NCBI GenBank assembly: GCA_964017155.1
Contig: OZ024861.1
Coordinates: forward strand, 20,037,213 to 20,101,212
Reading direction: 5' to 3'
DNA: 64,000 bases
Origin: Oasisia sp. SBJ-2009
Lineage: Eukaryota; Annelida; Polychaeta; Sabellida; Siboglinidae
Part shown: piece after piece, positions 1 through 11,774 of the stretch
How the letters are laid out: the number at the start of each line of letters is the position of its first letter
Position numbering within the stretch: the stretch's first letter is position 1
The notes under the pieces: model-generated
What the model was told of the DNA's origin: nothing
The model's database searches: none
Seen by the model: only the letters and a program-made list of their open reading frames with translations
Made by a program: the position numbers and the translations under genes

Positions 1-139
1 TGGATGGATGCATTAAGTATGGGTGGTTGGATGGATGCGTTAATTAGGGGTGGTTGGATGGATGCGTTAAGTAGGGATGGATGGATGGATGCGATAAGTA
101 GGGGTGGTTGGATGGATACGTTAAGTAGGGGTGTTTGAA

Positions 140-1948
140 TGGATGCGTTAAGTAGGGGTGGTTTTATGGATGCGTTAAGTAGGGGTGGTTGAACGGATGC
201 GTTAAGTAAGGGTGGTTGAATGGATGCGATAAATAGCGGTGGTTGGATGGATGCTTTATATACGGGTGGTTGAATGGATGCGTTAAGTAGGGGTGGTTGG
301 TTGGATGCGTTAATTAAGGGTTGTTGGATGGATTCGTTAAGTAGGGGTGTTTGAATGGATGCGTTAAGTAGGGGTGGTTGGATGGGTGCATTAAGTAGTG
401 GTGGTTGAATGGATGCGTTATGTAGGGGTGATTGGATGGATGCGTTAAGTAGGGTTGGTTGAATGGATGCTTTATGTAGGGGTGGTTGGATGGATGCGTT
501 AAGTATGGGTGGTTGAATGGTTGCGTTAATTAGGGGTGGTTGGATTGATGCGTTAAGTAGGGGTGGTTGGATGGATGCGTCACGTAGGGGTGGTTGGATG
601 GATGCGTTAAGTAGGAGCGGTTGAATGGATGCGTTAAGTAGGGGTGGTTGGATGGATGCTGTATATACGGGTGCTTGAATGGATGCATTAAATAGGTGTG
701 GTTGGATGGATGCGATAAATAGCGGTGGTTGGATGGATGCTTTATATACGGGTGGTTGAATGGATGCGTTAAGTAGGGGTGGTTGGTTGGATGCGTTAAT
801 TAAGGGTTGTTGGATGGATTCGCTAAGTAGGGGTGGTTGGATGAATGGGCTAAGTAGGGGTGGTTGGATTAATACATTAGGTAGAGGTGAATAGATGGAT
901 GCATTAAGTAGGGGTGGTTGGATGGAAGCGATAAGTAGGAGTGGTTGGATGGATGTGTTAAGTAGGGGTGGTTGGATGGATTCGCTAAGTAGAGGTGTAT
1001 AGATGGATGCATTAAGTAGGTTTGGTTGGATGGATGCGCTAAGTAGGGGTGGTTGGATGTATGCGTTAAGTAGCTATGGTTGGATGGATGCGTTAAGTAG
1101 AGGTGAATGATTAGATGCAATCAGTAGAGGAGAATGGATGGATGCATTAAGTAGGGGTGGTTGGGTGGATGCTATAAGTAGGAGTGGTTGGATGGATGCG
1201 TTAAGTAGGGGTGGTTGGATGAATGCGTTAATTAGGGGTGGTTGGATGGATGCGTTAAGTAGAGGTGGTTGGATGGATGCGTTTAGTAGGGGTGATTGGA
1301 TGGATGCATTAAGTAGGAGGGGTTGGATTGATACGCTAAGTAGGGGTGGTTGAATGTATGCGATAAGTAGGGGTGGTTGGATGGATACGTTAAGTAGGGG
1401 TGTTTGAATGGATGCGTTAAGTAGGGGTGTTTGAATGGATGCGTTAGGTAGGGGTGGTTGGATGGGTGCACTAAGTAGTGGTGGTTGAATGGATGCGTTA
1501 TGTAGGGGTGATTGGATGGATGCGTTAAGTATGGTTGGTTGAATGGATGCTTTATGTAAGGGTGGTTGGATGGATGCGTTAAGTATGGGTGGTTGAATGG
1601 ATGCGTTAATTAGGGGTGTTTGGATGGATGCTGTATATACGGGTGCTTGAATGGATGCATTAAATAGGTGTGGTTGGATGGATGCATAAAGTAGGGGTGG
1701 TTGGATTGATGCGTTAAATAGGAGTGGTTGCATGGATGCGTTATGTAGGGGTGGTTGGATGGATACGTTAAATAGGGGTGGTTGAATGGATGCGTTATGT
1801 AGGGATTGTTGAATTGATGCGTTATGTATGGGTGTTTGGATGGATGCGTTAAGTAGAGGTGAATGGTTGGATGCACTCAGTAGAGGAGAATGGATGGATG
1901 CGATAAGTAGGGGTGGTGGGATGGATGCTTTATATACGGGTGGTTGGA
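140..1948 (+). repeat. 1,809-bp tandem duplication, copy 1
   Basis: Matches 1949-3757 at a constant offset of 1,809 bp, exactly 67 monomers, with no indel seen. I noticed six substitutions, near 322, 521, 808, 753, 842 and 1146, so the copies are roughly 99.7% alike. The left edge is where 134-138 stop matching 1943-1947. Shared landmarks include the GGTTTTATGG variant (161 and 1970) and an unusual AGCTATGG monomer near 1071 and 2880. Confidence 0.9.
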
Positions 1949-3757
1949 TGGATGCGTTAAGTAGGGGTGGTTTTATGGATGCGTTAAGTAGGGGTGGTTG
2001 AACGGATGCGTTAAGTAAGGGTGGTTGAATGGATGCGATAAATAGCGGTGGTTGGATGGATGCTTTATATACGGGTGGTTGAATGGATGCGTTAAGTAGG
2101 GGTGGTTGGTTGGATGCGTTAATTAAGGGTGGTTGGATGGATTCGTTAAGTAGGGGTGTTTGAATGGATGCGTTAAGTAGGGGTGGTTGGATGGGTGCAT
2201 TAAGTAGTGGTGGTTGAATGGATGCGTTATGTAGGGGTGATTGGATGGATGCGTTAAGTAGGGTTGGTTGAATGGATGCTTTATGTAGGGGTGGTTGGAT
2301 GGATGCGTTAAGTATGGGTGGTTGAATGGATGCGTTAATTAGGGGTGGTTGGATTGATGCGTTAAGTAGGGGTGGTTGGATGGATGCGTCACGTAGGGGT
2401 GGTTGGATGGATGCGTTAAGTAGGAGCGGTTGAATGGATGCGTTAAGTAGGGGTGGTTGGATGGATGCTGTATATACGGGTGCTTGAATGGATGCATTAA
2501 ATAGGTGTGGTTGGATGGATGCGATAAATAGCGGTGGTTGGATGGATGCTTTATATACGGGTGGTAGAATGGATGCGTTAAGTAGGGGTGGTTGGTTGGA
2601 TGCGTTAATTAAGGGTGGTTGGATGGATTCGCTAAGTAGGGGTGGTTGGAAGAATGGGCTAAGTAGGGGTGGTTGGATTAATACATTAGGTAGAGGTGAA
2701 TAGATGGATGCATTAAGTAGGGGTGGTTGGATGGAAGCGATAAGTAGGAGTGGTTGGATGGATGTGTTAAGTAGGGGTGGTTGGATGGATTCGCTAAGTA
2801 GAGGTGTATAGATGGATGCATTAAGTAGGTTTGGTTGGATGGATGCGCTAAGTAGGGGTGGTTGGATGTATGCGTTAAGTAGCTATGGTTGGATGGATGC
2901 GTTAAGTAGAGGTGAATGATTAGATGCAATCAGTAGAGGAGAATGGATGGATGCGTTAAGTAGGGGTGGTTGGGTGGATGCTATAAGTAGGAGTGGTTGG
3001 ATGGATGCGTTAAGTAGGGGTGGTTGGATGAATGCGTTAATTAGGGGTGGTTGGATGGATGCGTTAAGTAGAGGTGGTTGGATGGATGCGTTTAGTAGGG
3101 GTGATTGGATGGATGCATTAAGTAGGAGGGGTTGGATTGATACGCTAAGTAGGGGTGGTTGAATGTATGCGATAAGTAGGGGTGGTTGGATGGATACGTT
3201 AAGTAGGGGTGTTTGAATGGATGCGTTAAGTAGGGGTGTTTGAATGGATGCGTTAGGTAGGGGTGGTTGGATGGGTGCACTAAGTAGTGGTGGTTGAATG
3301 GATGCGTTATGTAGGGGTGATTGGATGGATGCGTTAAGTATGGTTGGTTGAATGGATGCTTTATGTAAGGGTGGTTGGATGGATGCGTTAAGTATGGGTG
3401 GTTGAATGGATGCGTTAATTAGGGGTGTTTGGATGGATGCTGTATATACGGGTGCTTGAATGGATGCATTAAATAGGTGTGGTTGGATGGATGCATAAAG
3501 TAGGGGTGGTTGGATTGATGCGTTAAATAGGAGTGGTTGCATGGATGCGTTATGTAGGGGTGGTTGGATGGATACGTTAAATAGGGGTGGTTGAATGGAT
3601 GCGTTATGTAGGGATTGTTGAATTGATGCGTTATGTATGGGTGTTTGGATGGATGCGTTAAGTAGAGGTGAATGGTTGGATGCACTCAGTAGAGGAGAAT
3701 GGATGGATGCGATAAGTAGGGGTGGTGGGATGGATGCTTTATATACGGGTGGTTGGA
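1949..3757 (+). repeat. 1,809-bp tandem duplication, copy 2
   Basis: Second copy, directly adjacent to copy 1. Its last 350 bp or so (from about 3,401) also form the start of the 8.3-kb duplication, so the two events overlap. After about 3,780 the sequence moves to a GGTTGGTTGG-type monomer where copy 1 has GGTTTTATGG, which marks the right end of the homology. Confidence 0.9.
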
Positions 3758-6700
3758 TGGATACGTTAAGTAGGGGTGGTTGGTTGGATGCGATAATTAG
3801 GGGTGGTTGGATGGATGCACTAAGTAAGGGTGGTTGGATGAGGATGCATTAAGTAGAGGTGAATAAATGGATGCATTAAATAGGTGTGGTTGGATGGATG
3901 CATTAAGTAGGGGTGGTTGGATGGATGCGTTAATTAGGGTTGGTTAGATGGATGCGTTACGTAGGGGTGGTTGGATGGATGCGATAAGTAGGGGTGGTTG
4001 GATGGATACGTTAAGTAGGGGTGTTTGTATGGATGCGTTAAGTATGGTTGTTATGTAGGGGTGGTTGTATGGATGCATGAAGTAGTGGTGGTTGAATGGA
4101 TGCCTTATGTAGGGGTGGTTGAATTGATGCGTTATGTAGGAATGGTTGGATGGATGCGATAAGTAGTGGTGAATGTTTGGATGGATTCAGTACAGGAGAA
4201 TGGATGGATGCGCTAAGTAGGGGTCGTTGGTTGGATGCGATAATTAGGGGTTGTTGGACGGATTCGCTAAGTAGGGGTGGTTGGATGGATGCGCTACGTA
4301 GGGGTGGTTGGATGTATGCGCTAAGTAGGGGTGATTGGATGGATGCATTACGTAGGAGTGGCTGGATTGATACGTTGAGTAGGGGTGGATGGTTGGATGC
4401 GTTAAGTAGGGGTGGTTGGATTGATGCGTTAAAAACGGGTGGTTGAATGGATGCGTTAAGTAGGGGTGGTTGGTTGGATGCGATAATTAGGGGTGGTTGG
4501 ATGGATTCGCTAACTAGGGGTGGTTGGATGGATGCGCTAAGTAGGGGTGGTTGGATGAGGATGCATTAAGTAGAGGTGAATAAATGGATGCATTAAATAG
4601 GTGTGGTTGGATGGATGCATTAAGTAGGGGTGGTTGGATGGATACGTTAAGTAGGGGTGTTTGAATGGATGCGCTAAGTAGGGGTGTTTGAAGGGATGCG
4701 TTAAGTAGTGGTGGTTGGATGGGTGCATTAAGTAGTGGTGGTTGAATGGATGCGTTATGTAGGGGTGATTGGATGGATGCGATAAGTAGGGTTGGTTGAA
4801 TGGATGCTTTATGTAGGGGTGGTTGGATGGATGCGTTAAGTATGGGTGGTTGTATGGATGCGTTAATTAGGGGTGGTTGGATTGATGCGTTAAGTAGGGG
4901 TGGTTGGATGGATGCGTTAATTAGGGGTGGTTGGATGGATGCGTTAAGTAGAGGTGGTTGGATGGATGCGTTTAGTAGGGGTGATTGGATGGATGCATTA
5001 ATTAGGAGTGGTTGGATTGATACGTTAAGTAGGGGTGGTTGAATGTATGCTATAAGTAGGGGTGGTTGGATGGATACGTTAAGTAGGGGTGTTTGAATGG
5101 ATGCGTTAAGTAGGGGTGTTTGAATGGATGCGTTAAGTAGGGGTGGTTGGATGGGTGCATTAAGTAGTGGTGGTTGAATGGATGCGTTATGTAGGGGTGA
5201 TTGGATGGATGCGTTAAGTATGGTTGGTTGAATGGATGCTATATGTAGGGGTGGTGGATGGATGCGTTAAGTATGGGTGGTTGAAGGGATGCGTTAATTA
5301 GGGGTGGTTGGATTGATGCGTTAAGTAGGGGTGGTTGGATGGATGCTTCACGTAGGGGTGGTTGGATGGATGCGTTAAGTAGGAGCGGTTGAATGGATGC
5401 GTTAAGTAGGGGTGGTTGGATGGATGCTGTATATACGGGTGCTTGAATGGATGCATTAAATAGGTGTGGTTGGATGGATGCATAAAGTAGGGGTGGTTGG
5501 ATTGATGCGTTAAATAGGAGTGGTTGGATGGATGCGTAATGTAGGGGTGGCTGGATGGATGCGTTAAGTAGGGGTGGTTGGATGGATACGTTAAATAGGG
5601 GTGGTTGAATGGATGCGTTATGTAGGGATTGTTGAATTGATGCGTTATGTATGGGTGTTTGGATGGATGCGTTAAGTAGAGGTGAATGGTTGGATGCACT
5701 CAGGAGAGGAGAATGGATGGATGCGATAAGTAGGGGTGGTGGGATGGATGCTTTATATACGGGTGGTTGGATGGATACGTTAAGTAGGGGTGGTTGGTTG
5801 GATGCGATAATTAGGGGTGGTTGGATGAGGATGCATTAAGTAGAGGTGAATAAATGGATGCATTAAATAGGTGTGGTTGGATGGATGCATTAAGTAGGGG
5901 TGGTTGGATGGATGCGTTAATTAGGGGTTGTTAGATGGATGCGTTACGTAGGGGTGGTTGGATGGATGCGATAAGTAGGGGTGGTTGGATGGATACGTTA
6001 AGTAGGGGTGTTTGTATGGATGCGTTAAGTAGTGGTGGTTGGATGGATGCATAAAGTAGTGGTGGTTGAATGGATGCCTTATGTAGGGGTGGTTGAATTG
6101 ATGCGTTATGTAGGAGTGGTTGGATGGATGCGATAAGTAGAGGTGAATGTTTGGATGGATTCAGTACAGGAGAATGGATGGATGCGCTAAGTAGGGGTCG
6201 TTGGTTGGATGCGATAATTAGGGGATGTTGGACGGATTCGCTAAGTAGGGGTGGTTGGATGGATGCGCTACGTAGGGGTGGTTGGATGTATGCGTTAAGT
6301 AGGGGTGATTGGATGGATGCATTAAGTAGGAGTGGCTGGATTGATACGTTAAGTAGGGGTGGCTGGTTGGATGCGTTAAGTAGGGGTGGTTGGATTGATG
6401 CGTTATGTGTAGGGGTGGTTGGATGGATACGTTAAAAACGGGTGGTTGAATGGATGCGTTAAGTAGGGGTGGTTGAATTGATGCGTTGTAGGGGTGGTTG
6501 GATGGATGCGTTAAGTAGGGGGTGGTTGATTTGATGCTTTAAATAGAGGTGGTTAGTTTGATGCGGTAAGTAAGGGTGGTTGGATGGAAGCGTTAAGTAG
6601 GGGTGCTTGGATGGATGCGCTAAGTAGGGGTGATTTGATGGATGCATTATATTGGAGTGGTTGGATGGATGCGTTAAGTAAGGGTGGTTGAATGGATGCG

Positions 6701-9700
6701 TTAATTAATGTGGTTGGATTGATGCGTTAAGTAGGGGTCGTTGGATGGATGCGTTACGTAGGGGTGGCTGGATGGATGCGTTAGGTAGGAGTGGTTGAAT
6801 GGATGCGTTTAGTAGGGGTGGTTGTATGGATGCTGTATATAAGGGTGGTTGAATGGAAGCATTAAATAGGTGTGGTTGGATGGATGCATTAAGTAGGGGT
6901 GGTTGGATTGATGCGTTAAGTAGGGGTGGTTGGATGGATGCGCTACGTTCGGGTGGTTGGATGGATGCGATAAGTAAGGGTGGTTGGATGGATGCGATAA
7001 GTAGGAGTGGTTGGATGAATGCGATAAGTAGGAGTGGTTGGATGGATGCGTTATGTAAAGTAAGGGTGGTTGGATTGATGCGTTAGGTAGGGGTGGTTGA
7101 ATGGATTCGTTATGTAGGTGTGGTTGGATGGATGCATTAAGTATGGGTGGTTGGATGGATGCGTTAATTAGGGGTGGTTGGATGGATGCGTTAAGTAGGG
7201 GTGGATGGATGGATGCGTTAAGTAGGGGTGGTTGGATGGATACGTTAAGTAGGGGTGTTTGAATGGATGCGCTAAATAGGGGTGTTTGAATGGATGCGTT
7301 AAGTAGGGGTGGTTGGATGGGTGCATTAAGTAGTGGTGGTTGAATGGATGCGTTATGTAGGGGTGATTGGATGGATGCGTTAAGTAGGGTTGGTTGAATG
7401 GATGCTTTATGTAGGGGTGGTTGGATGGGTGCGCTGAGTATGGGTGGTTGAATGGATGCGTTAATTAGGGGTGGTTGGATTGATGCGTTAAGTAGGGGTG
7501 GTTGCATGGATGCGTTACGTAGGGGTGGTTGGATGGATGCGTTAAGTAGGAGCGGTTGAATGGATGCGTTAAGTAGGGGTGGTTGGATGGATGCTGTATA
7601 TACGGGTGCTTGAATGGATGCATTAAATAGGTGTGGTTGGATGGATGCATAAAGTAGGGGTGGTTGGATTGCTACGTTAAATAGGAGTGGTTGGATGGAT
7701 GCGTTATGTAGGGGTGGCTGGATGGATGCGTTAAGTAGGGGTAGTTGGATGGATACGTTAAATAGGGGTGGTTGAATGGATGCGTTATGTAGGTATTGTT
7801 GAATTGATGCGTTATGTATGGGTGCTTGGATGGATGCGTTAAGTAGAGGTGAATGGTTGGATGCACTCAGTAGAGGAGAATGGATGGATGCGATAAGTAG
7901 GGGTGGTGGGATGGATGCTTTATATACGGGTGGTTGGATGGATACGTTAAGTAGGGGTGGTTGGTTGGATGCGATAATTAGGGGTGGTTGGATGGATTCG
8001 CTAACTAGGGGTGGTTGGATGGATGCGCTAAGTAGGGGTGGTTGGATGAGGATGCATTAAGTAGAGGTGAATAAATGGATGCATTAAATAGGTGTGGTTG
8101 GATGGATGCATTAAGTAGGGGTGGTTGGATGGATACTTCAAGTAGGGGTGTTTGAATGGATGCGCTAAGTAGGGTTGTTTGAATGGATGCGTTAAGTAGT
8201 GGTGGTTGGATGGATGCATTAAGTAGTGGTGGTTGAATGGATGCGTTATGTAGGGGTGGTTGAATTGATGCGTTTTGTAGGAGTGGTTGGATGGACGCGA
8301 TAAGTAGAGGTCAATGGTTGGATGGATTCAGTACAGGAGAATGGATGGATGCGCTAAGTAGGGGTCGTTGGCTTGATGCGATAATTAGGGGTTGTTGGAC
8401 GGATTCGCTAAGTAGGGGTGGTTGGATGGATGCGCTACGTAGGGGTGGTTGAATGTATGCGTTAAGTAGGGGTGATTGGATGGATGCATTAAGTAGGAGT
8501 GGCTGGATTGATACGTTAAGTAGGGGTGGATGGTTGGATGCGCTAAGTAGGGGTGGTTGGATTGATGCGTTAAGTAGGAGTGGTTGGATGGATGCGTTAT
8601 GTAGGGGTGGTTGGATGGATACGTTAAAAACGGGTGGTTGAATGGATGCGTTAAGTAGGGGTGGTTGAATTGATGCGTTATAGGGGTGGTTGGATGGATG
8701 CGTTAAGTAGGGGTGGTTGATTTGATGCTTTAATTAGGGGTGGTTAGTGTGATGCGGTAAGTAAGGGTGGTTGGATGGAATCGTTAAGTAGGGGTGCTTG
8801 GATGGATGCGCTAAGTAGGGGTGATTTGATGGATGCATTATATAGGAGTGGTTGGATGGATGCGTTAAGTAAGGGTGGTTGAATGGATGCGTTAATTAAT
8901 GTGGTTGGATTGATGCGTTAAGTATGGGTCGTTGGATGGATGCGTTACGTAGGGGTGGTTGGATGGATGCGTTAAATAGGAGTGGTTGAATGGATGCTTT
9001 TAGTAGGTGTGGTTGTATGGATGCTGTATATAAGGGTGGTTGAATGGAAGCATTAAATAGGTGTGATTGCATGGATGCATTAAGTAGGGGTGGTTGGATT
9101 GATGCGTTAAGTAGGGGTTGTTGGATGGATGCGCTACGTTGGGGTGGTTGGATGGATGCGATAAGTAGGGGTGGTTGGATGGATGCGATAAGTAGGAGTG
9201 GTTGGATGAATGCGATAAGTAGGAGTGGTTGGATGGATGCGTTATGTAGGGGTGGTTGGATGGATGCTTTAAGTAGGGGTGGTTGGATGGATACGTTAAG
9301 TAGGGGTGGATGGTTGGATGCGTTACGTAGGGGTGGTTGGATTGATGCGTTAAGTAGGAGTGGTTGGATGGATGCGTTATGTAGGGGTGGTTGGATGGAT
9401 ACGTTAAAAACGGGTGGTTGAATGGATGCGTTAAGTAGGGGTGGTTGAATTGATGCGTTATAGGGGTGGTTGGATGGATGCGTTAAGTAGGGGTGGTAGA
9501 TTTGATGCTTTAATTAGGGGTGGCTAGTTTGATGCGGTAAGTAAGGGTGGTTGGATGGAAGCGTTAAGTAGGGGTGCTTGGATGGATGCGTTAAGTAGGG
9601 GTGATTTGATGGATGCATTATATAGGAGTGGTTGGATGGATGCGTTAAGTAAGGGTGGTTGAAAGGATGCGTTAATTAATGTGGTTGGATTGATGCGTTA

Positions 9701-9984
9701 AGTTGGGGTCGTTGGATGGATGCATTACGTAGGGGTGGTTGGATGGATGCGTTAATGCATTAAGTAGGGGTGGTTGGATTGATGCGTTAAGTAGGGGTGG
9801 TTGGATGGATGCGCTACGTTGGGGTGGTTGGATGGATGCGATAAGTAGGGGTGGTTGGATGGATGCGATAAGTAGGAGTGGTTGGATGAATGCGATAAGT
9901 AGGAGTGGTTGGATGGATGCGTTATGTAGGGGTGGTTGGATGGATGCGTTAAGTAGGGGTGGTTGGATGGATGCGCTACGTAGG
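3637..9984 (+). repeat. 2.0-2.2-kb higher-order repeat, three tandem copies
   Basis: Copies start at about 3,637, 5,651 and 7,818 (spacing 2,014 and 2,167 bp). Each opens with the same run of variants: GAGGTGAATGG, GCACTCAG, GGAGAATGG, then GGTGGTGGG and TTTATATACGGG. A second landmark, GGATTCAGTACAGGAG, lies at 4,183, 6,157 and 8,324. The same set recurs in the second super-repeat copy at about 12,011, 14,025 and 16,137. Copies differ by whole-monomer gains and losses plus scattered substitutions, so they are clearly older than the 8.3-kb duplication. Confidence 0.85.
8505..9964 (+). repeat. 780-bp tandem duplication with internal 100-bp deletion
   Basis: 8,505-9,284 and 9,285-9,964 match at offset 780 (8,671 and 9,451 both carry the short GCGTTATAGGGG monomer). 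At 9,754 the second copy skips the equivalent of 8,975-9,074, about 100 bp, and the offset becomes 680. The deletion joins GCGTTA to ATGCATTAAG and is not a multiple of 27, so it was not simple in-register loss. The same structure is present in the second super-repeat copy (about 16,824-18,283). Confidence 0.8.
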
Positions 9985-10003
9985 GGTGGTTGGATGGATG
10001 CGT

Positions 10004-10560
10004 TAAGTAAAGTAAGGGTGGTTGGACTTATTCATTAATTAGGGCTGGTTGGATGGATGCGTTAAGTAGGGTGAATGGTGGATGCATTCAGTAGAGGTGA
10101 ATGGATGGATGCATTAAGTAGAGGTGAATGGATGGATGCATTAAGTAGGGGTGGTTGGATGGAAGCGATAAGTAGGAGTGGATGGATGGATGCGATAAGT
10201 AGGGGTGGTTGGATGGATGCGTTAAGTAGAGGTGAATAGAAGGATGCATTAAATAGGGGTGGTTGGATGGATGCGCTAAGTAGGGGAGTTTGGATGGATG
10301 CGTTAAGTAGTGGTGGTTGGAAGGATACGTTAAGTAAAGTAAGGGTGGTTGGACTTATGCATTAATTAGGGGTGGTTGGATGGATGCGTTAAGTAGGGTG
10401 AATGGTGGAAGCATTCAGTAGAGGTGAATTGATGGATGTATTAAGTAGAGGTGAATGGATGGATGCATTAAGTATGGGTGGTTGGATGGAAGCGATAAGA
10501 AGGAGTGGTTGGATGGATGCGATAAGTAGGGGTGGTTGGATGGATGCGATAAGTAGGGGT
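10004..10560 (+). repeat. 327-bp HOR pair marked by a 32-bp monomer
   Basis: The monomer TAAGTAAAGTAAGGG followed by GGACTTAT starts at 10,004 and 10,331 (offset 327). Both are followed by a shortened GGGTGAATGGTGG unit and a series of GAGGTGAATGG monomers. The clear homology is about 220 bp. The pair is repeated at about 18,323 and 18,650. Confidence 0.8.
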
Positions 10561-10890
10561 AGTTGGATGGATGCGTTAAATAGCGGTGGTTGAATGGATG
10601 CGTTAAGTAGGTGTGGTTGGATGGATGCTGGATATACGGGTGGTTGAATGGATGCGTTATGTAGGGGTGGTTAGTTGGATGCGTTGATAAGGGGTGGTTG
10701 GATGGATACGTTAAATAGGGGTGGTTGGATGGATGCATTAAGTATGGGTGGTTGGATGGATGCGTTAATTAGGGGTGGTTGGATGGATGCGTTAAGTAGG
10801 AGTGGTTAGGTGGATGCGATAAGTAGGGGTGGTTGGATGGATACGTTAAGTAGGGGTGTTTGAATGGATGCGTTAAGTAGGGATGGTTGG

Positions 10891-11400
10891 ATGGATGCAT
10901 TAATTAGGGGTGGTTGTATGGATGCGATAAGTAGGGGTGGTTGGATGGATGCGTTTGGTAGGGGTGATTGTATGGATGCGCTAAGTAGGGGTGGTTGGAT
11001 CGATGCATTAAGTAGAGGTGAATGGATGGATGCATTACGTAGTGGTGGTTGGATGGATACGTCATGTAGGGATGGTTGGATGGATGCGTTAAGTAGTGGA
11101 GTTTGGATGGATGCGTTAAGTAGGGGTGGTTGGATTGATGCGTTAAGTAGGGGTGGATGGATGGATGCGTTACGTATGGGTGGTTAGATGGATGCATTAA
11201 TTAGGGGTGGTTGTATGGATGCGATAAGTAGGGGTGGTTGGATGGATGCGTTAAGTAGGGGTGATTGTATGGATGCGTTAAGTAGAGGTGAACGGATGGA
11301 TGCATTCAGTAGAGGTGAATGGATGGATGCATTAAGTAGGGGTGTTCGTAGGGATGCGATAAGTAGGAGTGGTTGGATGGATGCGTTAAGTAGGGGTGGT
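10891..11400 (+). repeat. 297-bp (11-monomer) HOR pair
   Basis: The block starting ATGGATGCATTAATTAGG at 10,891 recurs at 11,188, an offset of exactly 11 monomers. The shared order is TTAATTA, GGTTGTATGG, GATAAGTA and GTGATTGTATGG variants. The copies then diverge. It is duplicated at about 19,210 and 19,507 in the second super-repeat. Confidence 0.75.
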
Positions 11401-11774
11401 TGGATAGATGCGTTAAGTAGGGGTGGTTGGTTGGATACTTTAAATAGGGGTTGTTGAATGGATGCGTTAAGTAGGGGTGGTTGAATTGATGCGTTGTAGG
11501 GGTGGTTGCATGGATGCGTTAAGTAGGGGTGGTTGAAAGGATGTGTTATGTAGGGGAGGTTGGATGGATGCGCTAAGTAAAGGTGGTTGAATGGATGCGT
11601 TAATTAGTGGTGGTTGGATTGATGCGTTAAGTAGGGGTGTTTGGATGGAAGCGCTAAGTAGGGGTGTTTGGATGAATGCTATATATACGGGTGGTTGAAT
11701 GGATGCGTTAAGTAGGGGTGGTTGGTTGGATGCGTTAATTAAGGGTGGTTGGATGGATTCGCTAAGTAGGGGTG

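Larger units (their letters stand above)
3401..11774 (+). repeat. 8.37-kb tandem super-repeat, copy 1
   Basis: Matches 11,775-20,093. The offset is 8,374 bp up to about 5,950. It then becomes 8,320 and, after 6,510, 8,319. The changes come from a two-monomer (54-bp) block present at about 5,960-6,013 but missing near 14,327, and one extra G near 6,510 (five Gs against four near 14,830). I saw about eight substitutions, including near 3,828, 4,167, 8,312, 9,008, 9,547, 10,955, 11,408 and 11,555. Identity is therefore around 99.9%, which indicates a very recent event. It contains three 2.0-2.2-kb HOR copies and smaller duplications. Confidence 0.93.
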
